A stretch of 60,000 bases of DNA from Lineus longissimus (Eukaryota > Nemertea > Pilidiophora > Heteronemertea > Lineidae): the NCBI RefSeq assembly GCF_910592395.1, contig NC_088315.1:18647808-18707807 (forward strand). The letters are read 5' to 3'. Position 1 is the first letter of the stretch. Each line of letters starts with the position of its first letter. Shown one piece after another: positions 1 through 9,426 of this stretch. Below the pieces are notes generated by a model that was given only the letters and a program-made list of their open reading frames with translations, did no database searches and was not told the DNA's origin. Position numbers and translations under genes: made by a program.

Positions 1-438
1 GATTTTTTGTGATTTTCTCATGACCTGTCGTTAGCCACTGTATGTCATTACGGCGCTACTGTTATAAACCAGGACCATGGGCTTGAGTAGGACGGGGCAA
101 TCCATTTCGTCATCCTGGTCATCTCTTCTGATGGACTGCCATAAATAGTTAGAACATTGGCGACTGGGTGATTAGCCATTTGGCGTTGAGTTATTCATAT
201 TAAATTTCCCAGTCAAAACCTATCATAATTACTACACAAGGCAAAAAAAGAATCACGCCAGGCAACTTTTCCAAAGAGTCATTACGAAATTATGGCGGAC
301 GCGAAGCATTGATAAAATGCTGAGGACGACAAAGGTTCAAGGAAGGCAGGGCACTTCACCAATATAAATAAAACGTCATCTTGAGGTCATTTGGAAAGGT
401 CGAAAATCAATTAATCTCATACATTATTCGTCATTTAC
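1..438. other. Left flank of the array, no gene seen
   Basis: This stretch does not match the sequence that lies beside the PAN exon in the other units, so the left edge of the repeat array appears to fall near 420-440. On the minus strand it would be the start of the intron that follows the PAN exon at 439-703. I see no domain, RNA gene or long open frame in it. Confidence 0.6.
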
Positions 439-703
439 ATGGCCTCCATCTTCAGCTTGTAGTGAAATCCACCTCTAACCTCTGTTTTAGTTCTTATTGA
501 TGGATCATAAATCGACCTGGAGAAAAGCTCACAACTCCTTGCCTTCTGCGAGAAAATAGCATGTTTGCAAGGAATATTCCACGATTGACAATACGCAATG
601 CAGCTTATTGGTGTGCGTCGTGTTGCTGTTTCAATTGGGCCAGATACGTCATATAAGCTTCGGTCCGTGTTTGTCCGGATGTACTTCCCTCTATCAACGA
701 CGA
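439..703 (-). CDS. PAN/apple-domain exon, copy 0 (most diverged)
   Basis: Internal exon of 265 nt on the minus strand. It follows a pyrimidine-rich acceptor (GTTTTTTCAG) at 704-713 and ends GAGGCCAT before a GTAAAT donor. It begins with two bases of a codon and ends with two. The cysteine core SCIAYCQSWNIPC, then HAIFSQKARSCELFS, fits the PAN/apple pattern C-x3-C-x6-C-x11-C, and GFHYKL near the end fits the last strand of that fold. Compared with the other copies it differs by a 6-nt in-frame length change and several substitutions, yet the frame is kept, which argues for coding selection. Its LamG partner exon should lie left of the window. PAN domains mediate protein or carbohydrate binding outside cells; the ligand here is unknown. 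Confidence 0.72.
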
Positions 704-1120
704 CTGAAAAAACAAAACGTAAAGAATTTAGCCAGCTACCTTTTGGGGTTCTGTTGAAGAGTTTCTGCCTTCAGCCTCGTATTTTAATACAATACTCGAT
801 TCGAGAAAGAAGTATATTGTGGTTTTGAATGAGAAACAAACACGCTACACTTGCCGAGATATCAGACCACTGATCGAGCAATAGCGATGGTCAGTGGCAT
901 TAGCTTACCTACTTGAGTGAGCTAATTAGTATTCACACTATGGGTCACTCTGAGTGTTTGGCTCACACCTCATTAACCCCATTCAATCTTTATTGACCAA
1001 TTTTGGGAAGCCCTGGTATTATCACAGGTTTTAAAAAATCCGAACTTTCAGGGAAGAGTCGGACATTGTTGGACTTTTGTCAGATAAATCAGGAAAAAGT
1101 TAGAGAAACCGTCAAGACTC
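704..1120. other. Junction between PAN copy 0 and LamG copy 1
   Basis: About 0.4 kb without a recognisable exon. The minus strand carries the putative 3' untranslated region of LamG copy 1, with AATAAA at 989-994 about 127 bp past the stop codon. The rest is the short stretch upstream of the PAN exon. No signal-peptide exon was found here. Confidence 0.6.
989..994 (-). terminator. Polyadenylation signal of LamG copy 1
   Basis: AATAAA on the minus strand, conserved at the same place after LamG copies 2 (9295-9300), 4 (23872-23877), 5 (32716-32721), 6 (40050-40055) and 8 (57348-57353). In copies 3 and 7 it reads AATACA. Confidence 0.6.
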
Positions 1121-1730
1121 CTACTGGTGATAAAAGTTATGACATCGCGTACACCTACTGGCACTATGGAACTTCTTGACATTGCTTGGAGAAAGTGCAT
1201 GGTGATAAACACGGAGACTACTCATGGATCCGTTAAACACACCCGCTCCATCGACTTGATAATTGTGCCAATCCCCCTTCCACCCGAGCTGATACCGCTG
1301 ATGCTCGTTGTAAATACTGTCCATGTTACTTCCCATAACATGTTGCCTTTGGACAACTTGACAATTCACATACATCGCTGCTGTACGCTCTCGACGGTCC
1401 CAGGTCACAACGACAGATGTCCACCGCAGCAGGTTTGACAAGGTATCATTAATTTTGCAATGCAGGCGAATGATATTATTATTAAAAGTCTTACGGAGGT
1501 TAAACACAAATTCGTTTCGTGAAAAATAAAAGCAAAACTGGCGTGGTCTTGTCCAGTCACCTAGTAGCATCGTCTGTCTATTATGTTCGAGTATGTAAAT
1601 ATAAAGAGCTATAGTGAAACTAAAGCCCCTCATTTCGAATCTTGGAATTGTGATCCTTGCCGTGTTGTCCCTTATTGCCAAGACAGACCGAAATATGACT
1701 GAGTGAACGTAATCGGCGTTTCCAGTGATT
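1121..1730 (-). CDS. LamG/ConA-like jelly-roll terminal exon, copy 1
   Basis: Terminal exon of 610 nt. The acceptor is a long T-rich tract ending ATTCAG at 1731-1736. One base completes the codon left open by a PAN exon, followed by 202 codons and TAG. The fold is recognised from ARITIPRFEMRGFSFTIALY (residues 24-43, first strands), W110 with DRRERTAAMYVNCQ (classic W..V..T.D....A..Y.NG turn) and GVFNGSMSSLRVYHHALSPS (residues 163-182, the G.i..v.iy..aLs end of Laminin_G_3). The NG turn is changed to NC in this copy. Upstream in-frame sequence meets a stop inside the pyrimidine tract, so it cannot be a single-exon gene. Inferred product: a secreted lectin-like PAN-LamG protein, with the PAN part at 8739-9009. 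Confidence 0.8.
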
Positions 1731-1795
1731 CTGAATAATGAACAAATAATAAAAAAGAAAATGAAAAAAAATCATGTTACTTCACGCTACTTAGG

Positions 1796-1890
1796 AGCAT
1801 CCTGAGGAAATCATTGGTTAACGTTCTCCGGCCCTGCTAACCACGGTGGATAACCGTACCGATTTAGCGACCAAATGGACGGTTCAAGGA
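1796..1890. repeat. Arm of an imperfect inverted repeat (partner 2716-2800)
   Basis: The plus strand from CATCCTGAGGAAATCA to about GGACGGTTCAAGG matches, with a gap and mismatches, the reverse complement of 2716-2800. The pair flanks about 0.8 kb containing block A1. It recurs in most units and may be the remains of transposon ends. Confidence 0.55.
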
Positions 1891-2364
1891 ACAGCCGCTC
1901 ATGCACTCTAGCAGATGACGTGAGTTGAAAATCAGTATAGTAAAATATGGAAGATATGGATACATGTACATTTTTGCGATGTAGCGGCCTGGGCTTTTGC
2001 TAGATACTATCCTTAAGATCATAACGCGATGGTTTTGTCGTTTATAGGGCTATTTAATTACAATTTCAAAAAAGTTTAGTAGGGTGCCATGTCATCGCTG
2101 TCTAGTTAACGGTAGGCTGTCAGGTTTCCTCTAAAGCTATATGGAATCAACCTCTGGGGATGTGTTTCGTGGTATTTCATTCGAAATTCTGCTCTTTTCT
2201 TAATTTTTTTCGTGATTTTGACCGATTTCTGCAATGACCGTATATGTTTAAACGTACCCTCGAGTGGTTCAGCGACTTCACCTTGTGCGGTTTAACAAAG
2301 GCAATCTCTACGTCGAAATTCAGTTTCTGAGGTATACTGCTGCACTCCATGACACGGTACCGGC

Positions 2365-2604
2365 ATGGTAATCCCAGTTCTTCTCGTCTCCATGGTCATC
2401 CTATCCATAAACGTCCAGGTTCATATAAAACAGAGTACGGTGTGCCACAAGACCTACAAGCATAAAGTGCACTTTCCGGGAGGATGTATGAGAAACTGCT
2501 TGACGAGACCGTGCATTTTCGTCGACGTTTTCTCACAAAAGTTTCTAACTTTCAATATTAGCTCTGTTTCTGTAAGTCAGAACCATATGGGCATACTGAT
2601 GTAA
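2365..2604 (+). CDS. Short ORF with signal-peptide-like start (doubtful)
   Basis: A 79-codon frame opening MVIPVLLVSMVILSINV, a hydrophobic leader-like segment, then a stretch with four cysteines and many basic residues. A GTAAGT donor lies inside its end, so it could be a first exon. Against this, the copy near 25240 has lost the first ATG, and the copy near 41410 has a nonsense codon in the cysteine region. The same DNA read on the minus strand gives another short open frame. I regard it as unproven. Confidence 0.2.
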   Translation: MVIPVLLVSMVILSINVQVHIKQSTVCHKTYKHKVHFPGGCMRNCLTRPCIFVDVFSQKFLTFNISSVSVSQNHMGILM

Positions 2605-3055
2605 ACTACAACGACTGATGATGCATGCATTATAAGCAGAACCGGATTAAACCACAGGAACTTACCGAAAATTGTAAAAATGTGTGCTACCTTGCAAATT
2701 CGACAAAACGGAATTTCGCTGAACCGTACATATTGGTCGCTAAACCGCTACGGTTATCCACCGTGCTGACGTTAATCCCTGATTTCCTCAGGATGCTACA
2801 GGAGATGTCTTCGGGAAACTTTGTTGTTGTCCTCAAAATTAACTGGGGAAAAAGCCCTTGATTTCCGTAACTACATCATTCCATGATTGCCAACAGGGGG
2901 CGCCACCTTGTTTACCTCGTCCACGATCCGTAGAGTAGATCACAGGTGCGTGAAGATACCAGATTCATTGCGATTGATCAGCTCCGAAATAAATAATTGA
3001 CACAATCTGAAGAACAAGCACTCCAAGACACAGAGGCCAATAATCAGAATTTTAG

Positions 3056-3376
3056 GTAAGGATGTTTTGACAGACATACTCTATGTAAAAAGGGGCGTTC
3101 ATTCTGAAAAAACAGTCTTATTTGCACCACTCAAGTCAAAATAGCCTTTTTAACCTTTTTTTTGCAAAAAATGGTATATTTTGATAACAAATACTGGCTT
3201 CTGATTACAATTTTAGGTAAGGAGGTTTCGGCGGCCTATTCAATGTACACAGGTGTGCTGATGCCGAAAACAGCAGTCTTATGTAAACCACTCAAGATAA
3301 AATAGCCATTTAACCCTTTTTGGCCAAATATGACCCTAAGTGGTCAAATACTGGTTTTTATTTCAAATTTTAGGTG
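3056..3376 (+). repeat. About 160-bp tandem repeat starting TTTTAGGTAAG
   Basis: Two diverged units of about 161 and 157 bp, followed by the start of a third, each begin TTTTAG|GT. Shared words include AAAACAGCAGTCTTAT, CACTCAAG and AAAATAGCC. The block recurs in most A-D blocks. The junction motif joins a 3' splice acceptor directly to a donor. Confidence 0.6.
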
Positions 3377-3975
3377 TACCCTATCACTCCTTTTTTCTCC
3401 AGCGTTCTATGTGTTCTGTGTGGGGGTGTCTGATTGTAGGTACGATCGCTTTGCTCTGCTATGATTCGAATATCATCAAGCGCCTATGTGCCACTTCCGG
3501 GACTTGGCGATTAAATGAACATCTATGTTGGCAGAGAGACTATTCTTGGACATGAATGGCCTTTGAAGCCATGCTCAATCCAGGGTACTCGAAGCAGCAC
3601 CCTGACTCATTAGAATCTGTTGTGTTTCGTCTCTGCATCATTTGAGCGAACATGAGGTATTAAGTGATATTGGCCATCCAAGTCGGTTTGAGACCTCCTT
3701 TCGTGATTGCTTGTAAGTCCATATACCCACCTCACGTCTGGATGAGGTCCATTCAGACTATAACTGATGATAGCTGAAAGAGGAACGAGAATGTTCATAG
3801 AACCACCTCACGTCAGAATGAGGTCCATTAAGACTATAACTGATGATAGCTGAAATAGGAACGCGAATATCCTTAGACGAGAATTCTTCCAACGATATCC
3901 TTCTCTGTTTGATGGGCGGAAGTACGAGGGGAGGTGGCTCCGGTCTAGACCAATACTTCGTACTGGTCTCTCCCA

Positions 3976-4018
3976 GCACCTCGCACTTCGTCCCCAAAAG
4001 GGACGAAGTGCGAGGTGC
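3976..4018. repeat. Perfect 19-bp hairpin with CAAAA loop
   Basis: Arms 3976-3994 and 4000-4018 are perfect reverse complements (GCACCTCGCACTTCGTCCC and its complement). A weaker hairpin, AGACCAATAC/GTACTGGTCT, lies just upstream. The hairpin recurs at 6917-6959 (one mismatch), 21460-21502, 26872-26914 and 51800-51842, and in shortened form in other D blocks. It is probably part of an old fold-back element. Confidence 0.75.
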
Positions 4019-4055
4019 CAATTGCGAAAATGATTTGTTGCCGAAACAATGGCCT

Positions 4056-4217
4056 GATTGGTTGGCTAGCCTTGTGACGTCAAATTATTTTTACACCGAG
4101 GGGTTTTCCTGTTTTTCTTCATGGCTTAAACTCAAATGCGTTTGGGCTGGAATTCCTGGCATTTTTCGAGCTCACACATGGGCTCGATGTACAGCGTAGC
4201 GGATCGAGGCTATATAA
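4056..4217 (+). promoter_or_regulatory. Promoter-like CCAAT/CRE/TATA layout in block D
   Basis: ATTGG (inverted CCAAT) at about 4056, the palindromic CRE core TGACGTCA at 4075-4082 and TATATAA at 4211-4217 are in promoter-like order for plus-strand transcription. The TATA-like word is kept in most D blocks (for example TATAAAA near 21696 and TATATAA near 13280); the CRE core is changed in some (TGACGTGA in unit 2). No transcript is proven. Confidence 0.3.
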
Positions 4218-4959
4218 TGGGCTAGCTGCGGTCAGGAATGAATCGGTTGGGCTCATCTTTGGGCTCGAGGGAGGTGGCTGCGATCATGCATGAATCTGTT
4301 GGGTTCATCTTTGAAGAGAAAATATCGAGTAAGAGTGGGGAAATGCGATAGAGAGCACTAAGTATGTATATAGTGGTACTCACGCTCCATATTTTGACGC
4401 CGGACTGACGCTGTCACCAAGGTAATGGTGATTGACAGCCACAAACGGGAATGCAGCAGACGTTGCATGCTTGTCATTTCCGCAGAAGAAACCCGATTAT
4501 CATCGACGTGTTATACAGATGTGATCTGAGTGATCCTCTATGCATTGAGGAACGTTGATCAGTTAGCCAAATTGAAAGTGATGATACTTGTAGCACAAAA
4601 ATAGTGTCCATTGTATAATGCTCTGTTCGGTGAGCCAAGGAGGCAAACTTTCAAAGGCCTATAAGTTTGTCATATAGATTGTTGAATATATACCAGATGA
4701 TCGACTTCACCTTGTGCGGTTTAACAAAGGCAATATGTTCGTTAAAATTCAGTTTCAGACGTATACTGCAGCATTCCATGACACGGTACCGGTGTGCAAG
4801 GGCTAGTAGTCCTAGGGCTGATAGTCCGTGTAACAATAGCCCTCATTGCTAAATGTTTTGGTTAGGGTTAGCGGTACAATAGATCATGCTGTTTAATTGG
4901 TCAAATACAATCCTACCGGACTATGACTTCAGGGAGACTATATCCGCTGTCACACCGGC

Positions 4960-5088
4960 ATGGTAATCCCAGTTCTTCTCGTCTCCATGGTCATCCTATC
5001 CATAAACGTCAAGGTTCATAAAAAACAGAGTATACGGTGTGCCACAAGACCTACAAGCATAAAGTGCACTTTCAGTGATTGCGTATGA
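4960..5088 (+). CDS. Short ORF with signal-peptide-like start (doubtful)
   Basis: A 42-codon frame with the same leader as the frame at 2365 but a different, shorter tail with three cysteines, because of a 2-bp length difference just after the leader. It follows a possible acceptor (GACTTCAG) and has a G at +4. The changing tail between copies argues against a conserved protein. Confidence 0.15.
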   Translation: MVIPVLLVSMVILSINVKVHKKQSIRCATRPTSIKCTFSDCV

Positions 5089-7800
5089 GAAACTGCTCGA
5101 CGAGACCGTGCATTTTCGTCGACGTTTTCTCACAAAAGTTGCTCCTGAAATAGAGTAAAATATATTGGCTAATTGAAGACAATTCCCACGCCTCGAAGGC
5201 AAAAACGATCGACTATTGGTAGTAAAGTTACCTTTTAGATTGGGAATTATGACTGTCTGGGCCATATTACGAGTGAAATGCGATAAATAATTTTTAATCG
5301 TTGAACCATACAACCCGTACACTTTCAGTGCGTTACATTGCTAAACCGGTGTACAGTAATATCGCTAAACAACGTACACTTTCACGAAGTCAACATATTT
5401 TGCAATGTATCTCAGCCAAAGGGCATGCAAATTACTTGTTACTTCGTCAGTCTTTATTGTTAGCTTTGTAGTACATGATAGCCATGCACAAATGGCGTCA
5501 ATTTCAGACGCTTCGCCATAAAATGATGTCTTTGAAGATCATCAAATTTCCAACTTTCAACGTGAATATTAGCTCTTTTTCTCTAAGTCAGAACCATATG
5601 GGCATACTGATGTAAACTACAACGACTGATGATGCATGCATTATAAGCATAACCGGATTAAACCACAGAAATTTACCGAAAATTGTAAAAATGTGTGCCA
5701 CCTTCGAGCAAAACGGAAGTTCGCTGAACCGTACATATTGGTCGCTAAACCGCTACGGTTATCCACCGTGCTGACGTTGATCCCTGATTTCCTCAGGATG
5801 CTAAAGGAGATGTCTTCGGGAAACTGTGTTGTTGTCCTCAAAATCATCTGGGGAAAAGCTCTTGATTTCCGTAACTACATCGTTCCATGGTTGCCAACAG
5901 GGGGCGCCACCTTGTTTACCTCGTCCACGATCCGTAGAGTAGATCACAGGTGCGTGAAGATACCAGATTTATAGCGATTGATCAGCTCCGAAATAAATAA
6001 TTGACACAATCTGAAGAACAAGCACTCCAAGAGACAGAGGCCTTTAATCAGAATTTTAGGTAAGGATGTTTTGACAGGCTTACTCTATGTAAAAAGGGGC
6101 GTTCATTCTGAAAAAACAGTCTTATTTGCACAACTGAAGTCAAAATAGCCATTTTAACCCTTTTTTGAAAAAAAATTGCCATATTTTGATAGTAAATACT
6201 GGCTTCTGATTACAATTTTAGGTAAGGAGGTTTTGGCGGCCTATTCAATGTACACAGGTGTGCTGATGCCGAAAACAGCAGTCTTATGTGAGCCACTCAA
6301 GATAAAATAGCCATTTAACTCTTTTTGCCCAAATATGACCCTAAGTGGTCAAATACTGGTTTTTATTCCAAATTTTCGGTCCACCCTGTCACTCCTTTAT
6401 CTCCAGCGTTCTATGTATTCTGTGGGGGGGGGAGGGGGGAGGTATCTGATTGTAGGTACGACCGCTTTGCTCTGCTATGATTCGAATATCATCAAGCGCC
6501 CATGTGCCACATCCAAGACTTGGCGATTAAATGAACATCTATGTTGGCAGAGAGACTATTCTTGGACATGAATGGCCTTTGAAGGCATTCTCAATGCAGG
6601 GTACTCGAAGCAGCACCCTGACTCATTAGAATCTGTTGTGTTTCGTCTCTGCATCATTTGAGCGGACAATGGGTATTAAGTGATATTGGCCATCCAAGAC
6701 GGTTTGAGACCTCCTTTCGTGATTGCTTGTAAGTCCATATACCTACCTCACGTCTGGATGAGGTCCATTCAGACTATAACTGATGATAGCTTGAAATAGG
6801 AACGAGAATATCCTTAGACGAGAATTCTTCCAACGATATCCTTCTCTGTTTGATGGGCGGAAGTACGAGGGGAGGTCGCTCCGGTCTAGACCAATACTTC
6901 GTACTGGTCTTTACCAGCACCTCGCACTTCGTCCCCAAAAGGGACGACGTGCGAGGTGCCTATTGCGAAAATGATTTGTTGCCGAAACAATGGCCTGATT
7001 GGTTGGCTAGCCTTGTGACGTCAAACTATTTTTACACCGAGGGGTTTTCCTGTTTTTCTTCATGGCTTGAACTCAAATGCGTTTGGGCTGGAATTCCTGG
7101 CTTTTTTCGAGCTAACATATAGCGTAGCCAATCGAGGCTTTATAATGGGGTAGCTACGTTCAGGAATGAATCGGTTGGGTTTATATCTGGGCTCGAGGGG
7201 AGGTGGGTGCGGTCAGGAATGAATCGGTTGGGTTCATCTTTGGGCTCGAGGGGAGGTGGCTGCGATCAGGAATGAATCTGTTGGGTTCATCTTTAAGAGA
7301 AAATATCGAGTATGAGTGGGGAAATGCAATAGGAAGCACTAAGTATGTATATAGTGGTACTCACGCTCCATATTTTGACGCTTGACTGACGCTGTCACCA
7401 AGGTAATGGTGATTGACAGCCACAAACGGGAATGCAGCAGACGTTGCATGCTTGTCATTACCGCAGAAGAAACCCGATTATCATCGACGTATGATACAGA
7501 TTGATCTGAGTGATCCCCTATGCATTGAGGAACGTTGATCAGTAAGCCAAATTAAAAGTGATGATACTTGTAGCACAAAAATAGTGTCCATTGTATAATG
7601 CTCTGTTCGGTGAGCCAACGATGCAAACTTTCAAAGGCCTATAAGTTTGTCATATAGATTGTTATATATATACCAGACTATCGATTGCTGCATATTTCGT
7701 CATGAAGATCAATAATGTTAAAATGAAACATCATGATGGCACAATTGTGAGGTTGACTTATGATCACCATTACCTGCATTAGGCAAAGCTAGCTGGGCAG

Positions 7801-7816
7801 CGGGGGGGGGGGGGGG
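7801..7816 (+). repeat. Poly-G tract of block E
   Basis: An uninterrupted run of about 15 G. The equivalent tract varies between units from about 10 (13876) to about 18 (46977), with one interrupted copy near 22365. Similar runs occur in the C blocks (6423, 26302, 42468, 51300) and in units 3 and 8 (16886, 58845). Confidence 0.8.
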
Positions 7817-8525
7817 TCAGATACCACAGAAGTCACCAAAATAATGTCTTATATGCATTTATTTATGATCGGTGATTCAGGCCGAATGTTTTCAAAAAGT
7901 GTCAATTAGCCACCCCGCCCCAAGAGAGCCTCCCCTACCGAAAGACTAGCTACGCACATGACCAGTCGACTTCATGAGCAGCAGGCAGCCCCCATCGTCT
8001 TCGACCATGTGGTGTCCGTAATCTGTCTTCATCTCCAAGCAGTGATAGGGCGCAAGACATTCGTCGGCTGGTCTGGTCTGGTTCACATAGGCTCACCCAT
8101 TGTTTATCGCTAATATTTCAAGTACTTTCAGCAAAGTCGAAATCTTGTGGTCAAGATGCATGGGTATGGCTGAGTGATAAAAATATTCCATGCAGAAACA
8201 TGAGCGCTGCCGATGTACTGTCACGTAGTAGAGTTGGCGACTAGGGCATAAATAAGGATCAAAGACCTATGAGTGACCCTAAGTGTAAATACTAATTAGC
8301 TCACTCAATTAGGTCACCTCATTAACCCCATCCAACACAGGCCTTTGATCCATAATGCCCTATTTTGGAAAGCGAGGCCTTTGATCTTTAATGCCCTATT
8401 TTGGGAAGCCCTGATATTTTTCACCGGTTTTTTTCCTTTCTGGGAAAAGTCGGACAATGTCGGACTTTTTTCGGATAAATCAGGAAAACGGTAGAGAAAC
8501 TGTTAAGAAGTCGGAAAAGCCTCTT

Positions 8526-8670
8526 CTAGTGAATGTATTTTGATGTTCCACACGTGCACAAGGTTATGCCGATAGTACCACGTCGCAACTGATGATACCA
8601 GTAGAGGTAATTCCTTCGTCGCTGAGTATACTGACGACTTTTGTCTTTTCTATCTGTATCACTGGAAATT
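8526..8670 (-). pseudogene. Decayed LamG tail remnant in block E
   Basis: The DNA here and its left flank (about 8280-8525) resemble the last codons and 3' flank of the LamG exons, for example the phrase CCTATTTTGGGAAGCCCTGAT. The minus-strand frame ends CTCGTSKYIH and a stop, comparable with the CTRCHNFYHQ ending of intact copies. Only the tail is left. The same remnant precedes the PAN exon in most units. Confidence 0.45.
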
Positions 8671-8738
8671 TGTTATGCTGCTAGAGGATAGATGCAACTC
8701 TTTTCAATTATTATATGGCCAAAATATTCATTACTTAC

Positions 8739-9009
8739 ATGGCCTCCACTTTTAGCTTGTAGTGAAATCCTGTTTTAACCTCTGCCTTTAAGTTAGTTCT
8801 TATTTGTAAAACATAAATGGACTTTGAGAAAAGCTCACAATTCTTCGTTTTCTGCGAGAAAATAGCATGTTTGCAAGGAACAATCCACGATTTACAATAC
8901 GCAATACAACTTATTGGTGTGCGCCGTGTTGCTGTTTCAATCGGGCCAGATACGTCATATAAGCTTCTGTCCGTGTTTGTCCGGATGTACTTCCCTCTAT
9001 CAACGACGA
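8739..9009 (-). CDS. PAN/apple-domain exon, copy 1
   Basis: Internal exon of 271 nt: two leading bases, 89 codons, and two trailing bases (AT) before the strongest donor of the family, GTAAGT. Acceptor GTTTTTTCAG lies directly upstream. Core residues are SCIAYCKSWIVPC, HAIFSQKTKNCELFS and the terminal GFHYKLKVEA. The open phase is exactly completed by the first base of the LamG exon at 1121-1730 (AT+A, isoleucine), giving a continuous PAN-LamG frame across a 7-kb intron. The upstream exon is unknown. Role inferred: extracellular binding protein. Confidence 0.78.
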
Positions 9010-9426
9010 CTGAAAAAACAAAACGTAAAGAATTTAGCCAGCTACCTATTGGGGTTCTGTTGAAGAGTTTCTGACTTCAGCCTCGTATTTTAATACAATA
9101 CTCGATTCGAGGAAGAAGTATATTGTGGTTTTGAATGAGAAACAAACACGCTACACTAGCCGAGATATCAGACCACTGATCGAGCAATAGCGATGGTCAG
9201 TGGCATTAGGTTACCTGCTTGAGTGAGCTAATTAGTATTCACACTCTGGGTCACTCTGAGTGTTTGGCTCACTCCTCATTAACCCCATTCAATCTTTATT
9301 GACCTATTTTGGGAAGCCCTGATATTATCACAGGTTTTAAAAAATCCGAACTTTCAGGGAAAAGTCCGACATTGTTGGACTTTTGTCAGATAAATCAGGA
9401 AAAAGTTAGAGAAATCGTCAAGACTC
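9010..9426. other. Intergenic junction, genes 1/2
   Basis: About 0.4 kb. It contains the 3' untranslated region and AATAAA (9295-9300, minus) of LamG copy 2 and the sequence upstream of PAN copy 1. A conserved minus-strand donor-like CAAGCAG|GTAACC lies near 9215, but no coding first exon could be read. Confidence 0.5.

Larger units (their letters stand above)
1731..8738 (-). other. Intron of gene 1 with two A-D repeat blocks and an E block
   Basis: Seven kb between the LamG and PAN exons. It holds block A1-D1 (about 2340-4600), a second related copy A2-D2 (about 4760-7670) with an extra 0.4 kb near 5140-5560, and block E (7690-8738). I recognise no domain-bearing exon. Small open frames occur on both strands in block A. 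A minus-strand frame near 5000-5140 follows a good acceptor and contains ALYACRSCGTPYTLFYM-like residues that faintly recall a PAN core, but every copy has a stop soon after, so I do not call it a gene. Confidence 0.55.

Noticed and set aside
598-828. Plus-strand frame opposite the PAN exon
   Set aside because: Antisense shadow of the PAN exon; the cysteine pattern and splice sites are on the minus strand.
1127-1438. Plus-strand frame opposite the LamG exon
   Set aside because: Antisense shadow: the minus-strand reading has the domain, splice site and conserved stop.
2625-2861. Open frames on both strands in block B
   Set aside because: Frames are lost by single-base differences between copies and no domain is recognisable.
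3428-3555. Plus-strand frame with CATSGTWRLNEHLCW, reminiscent of the end of a sushi/CCP domain
   Set aside because: Only two of the four expected cysteines are in plausible spacing. Copies near 12.7 and 29.4 kb have TGG to TGA, and another has Cys to Arg, so it is not maintained.
3843-4199. Plus-strand frame of 118 codons in block D
   Set aside because: It runs through the perfect hairpin, so both arms are translated; composition and copy-to-copy changes do not look coding.
4859-4873. GGTTAGGGTTAG, telomere-like
   Set aside because: Only two repeats, present in just some A2 blocks; no evidence of a telomere.
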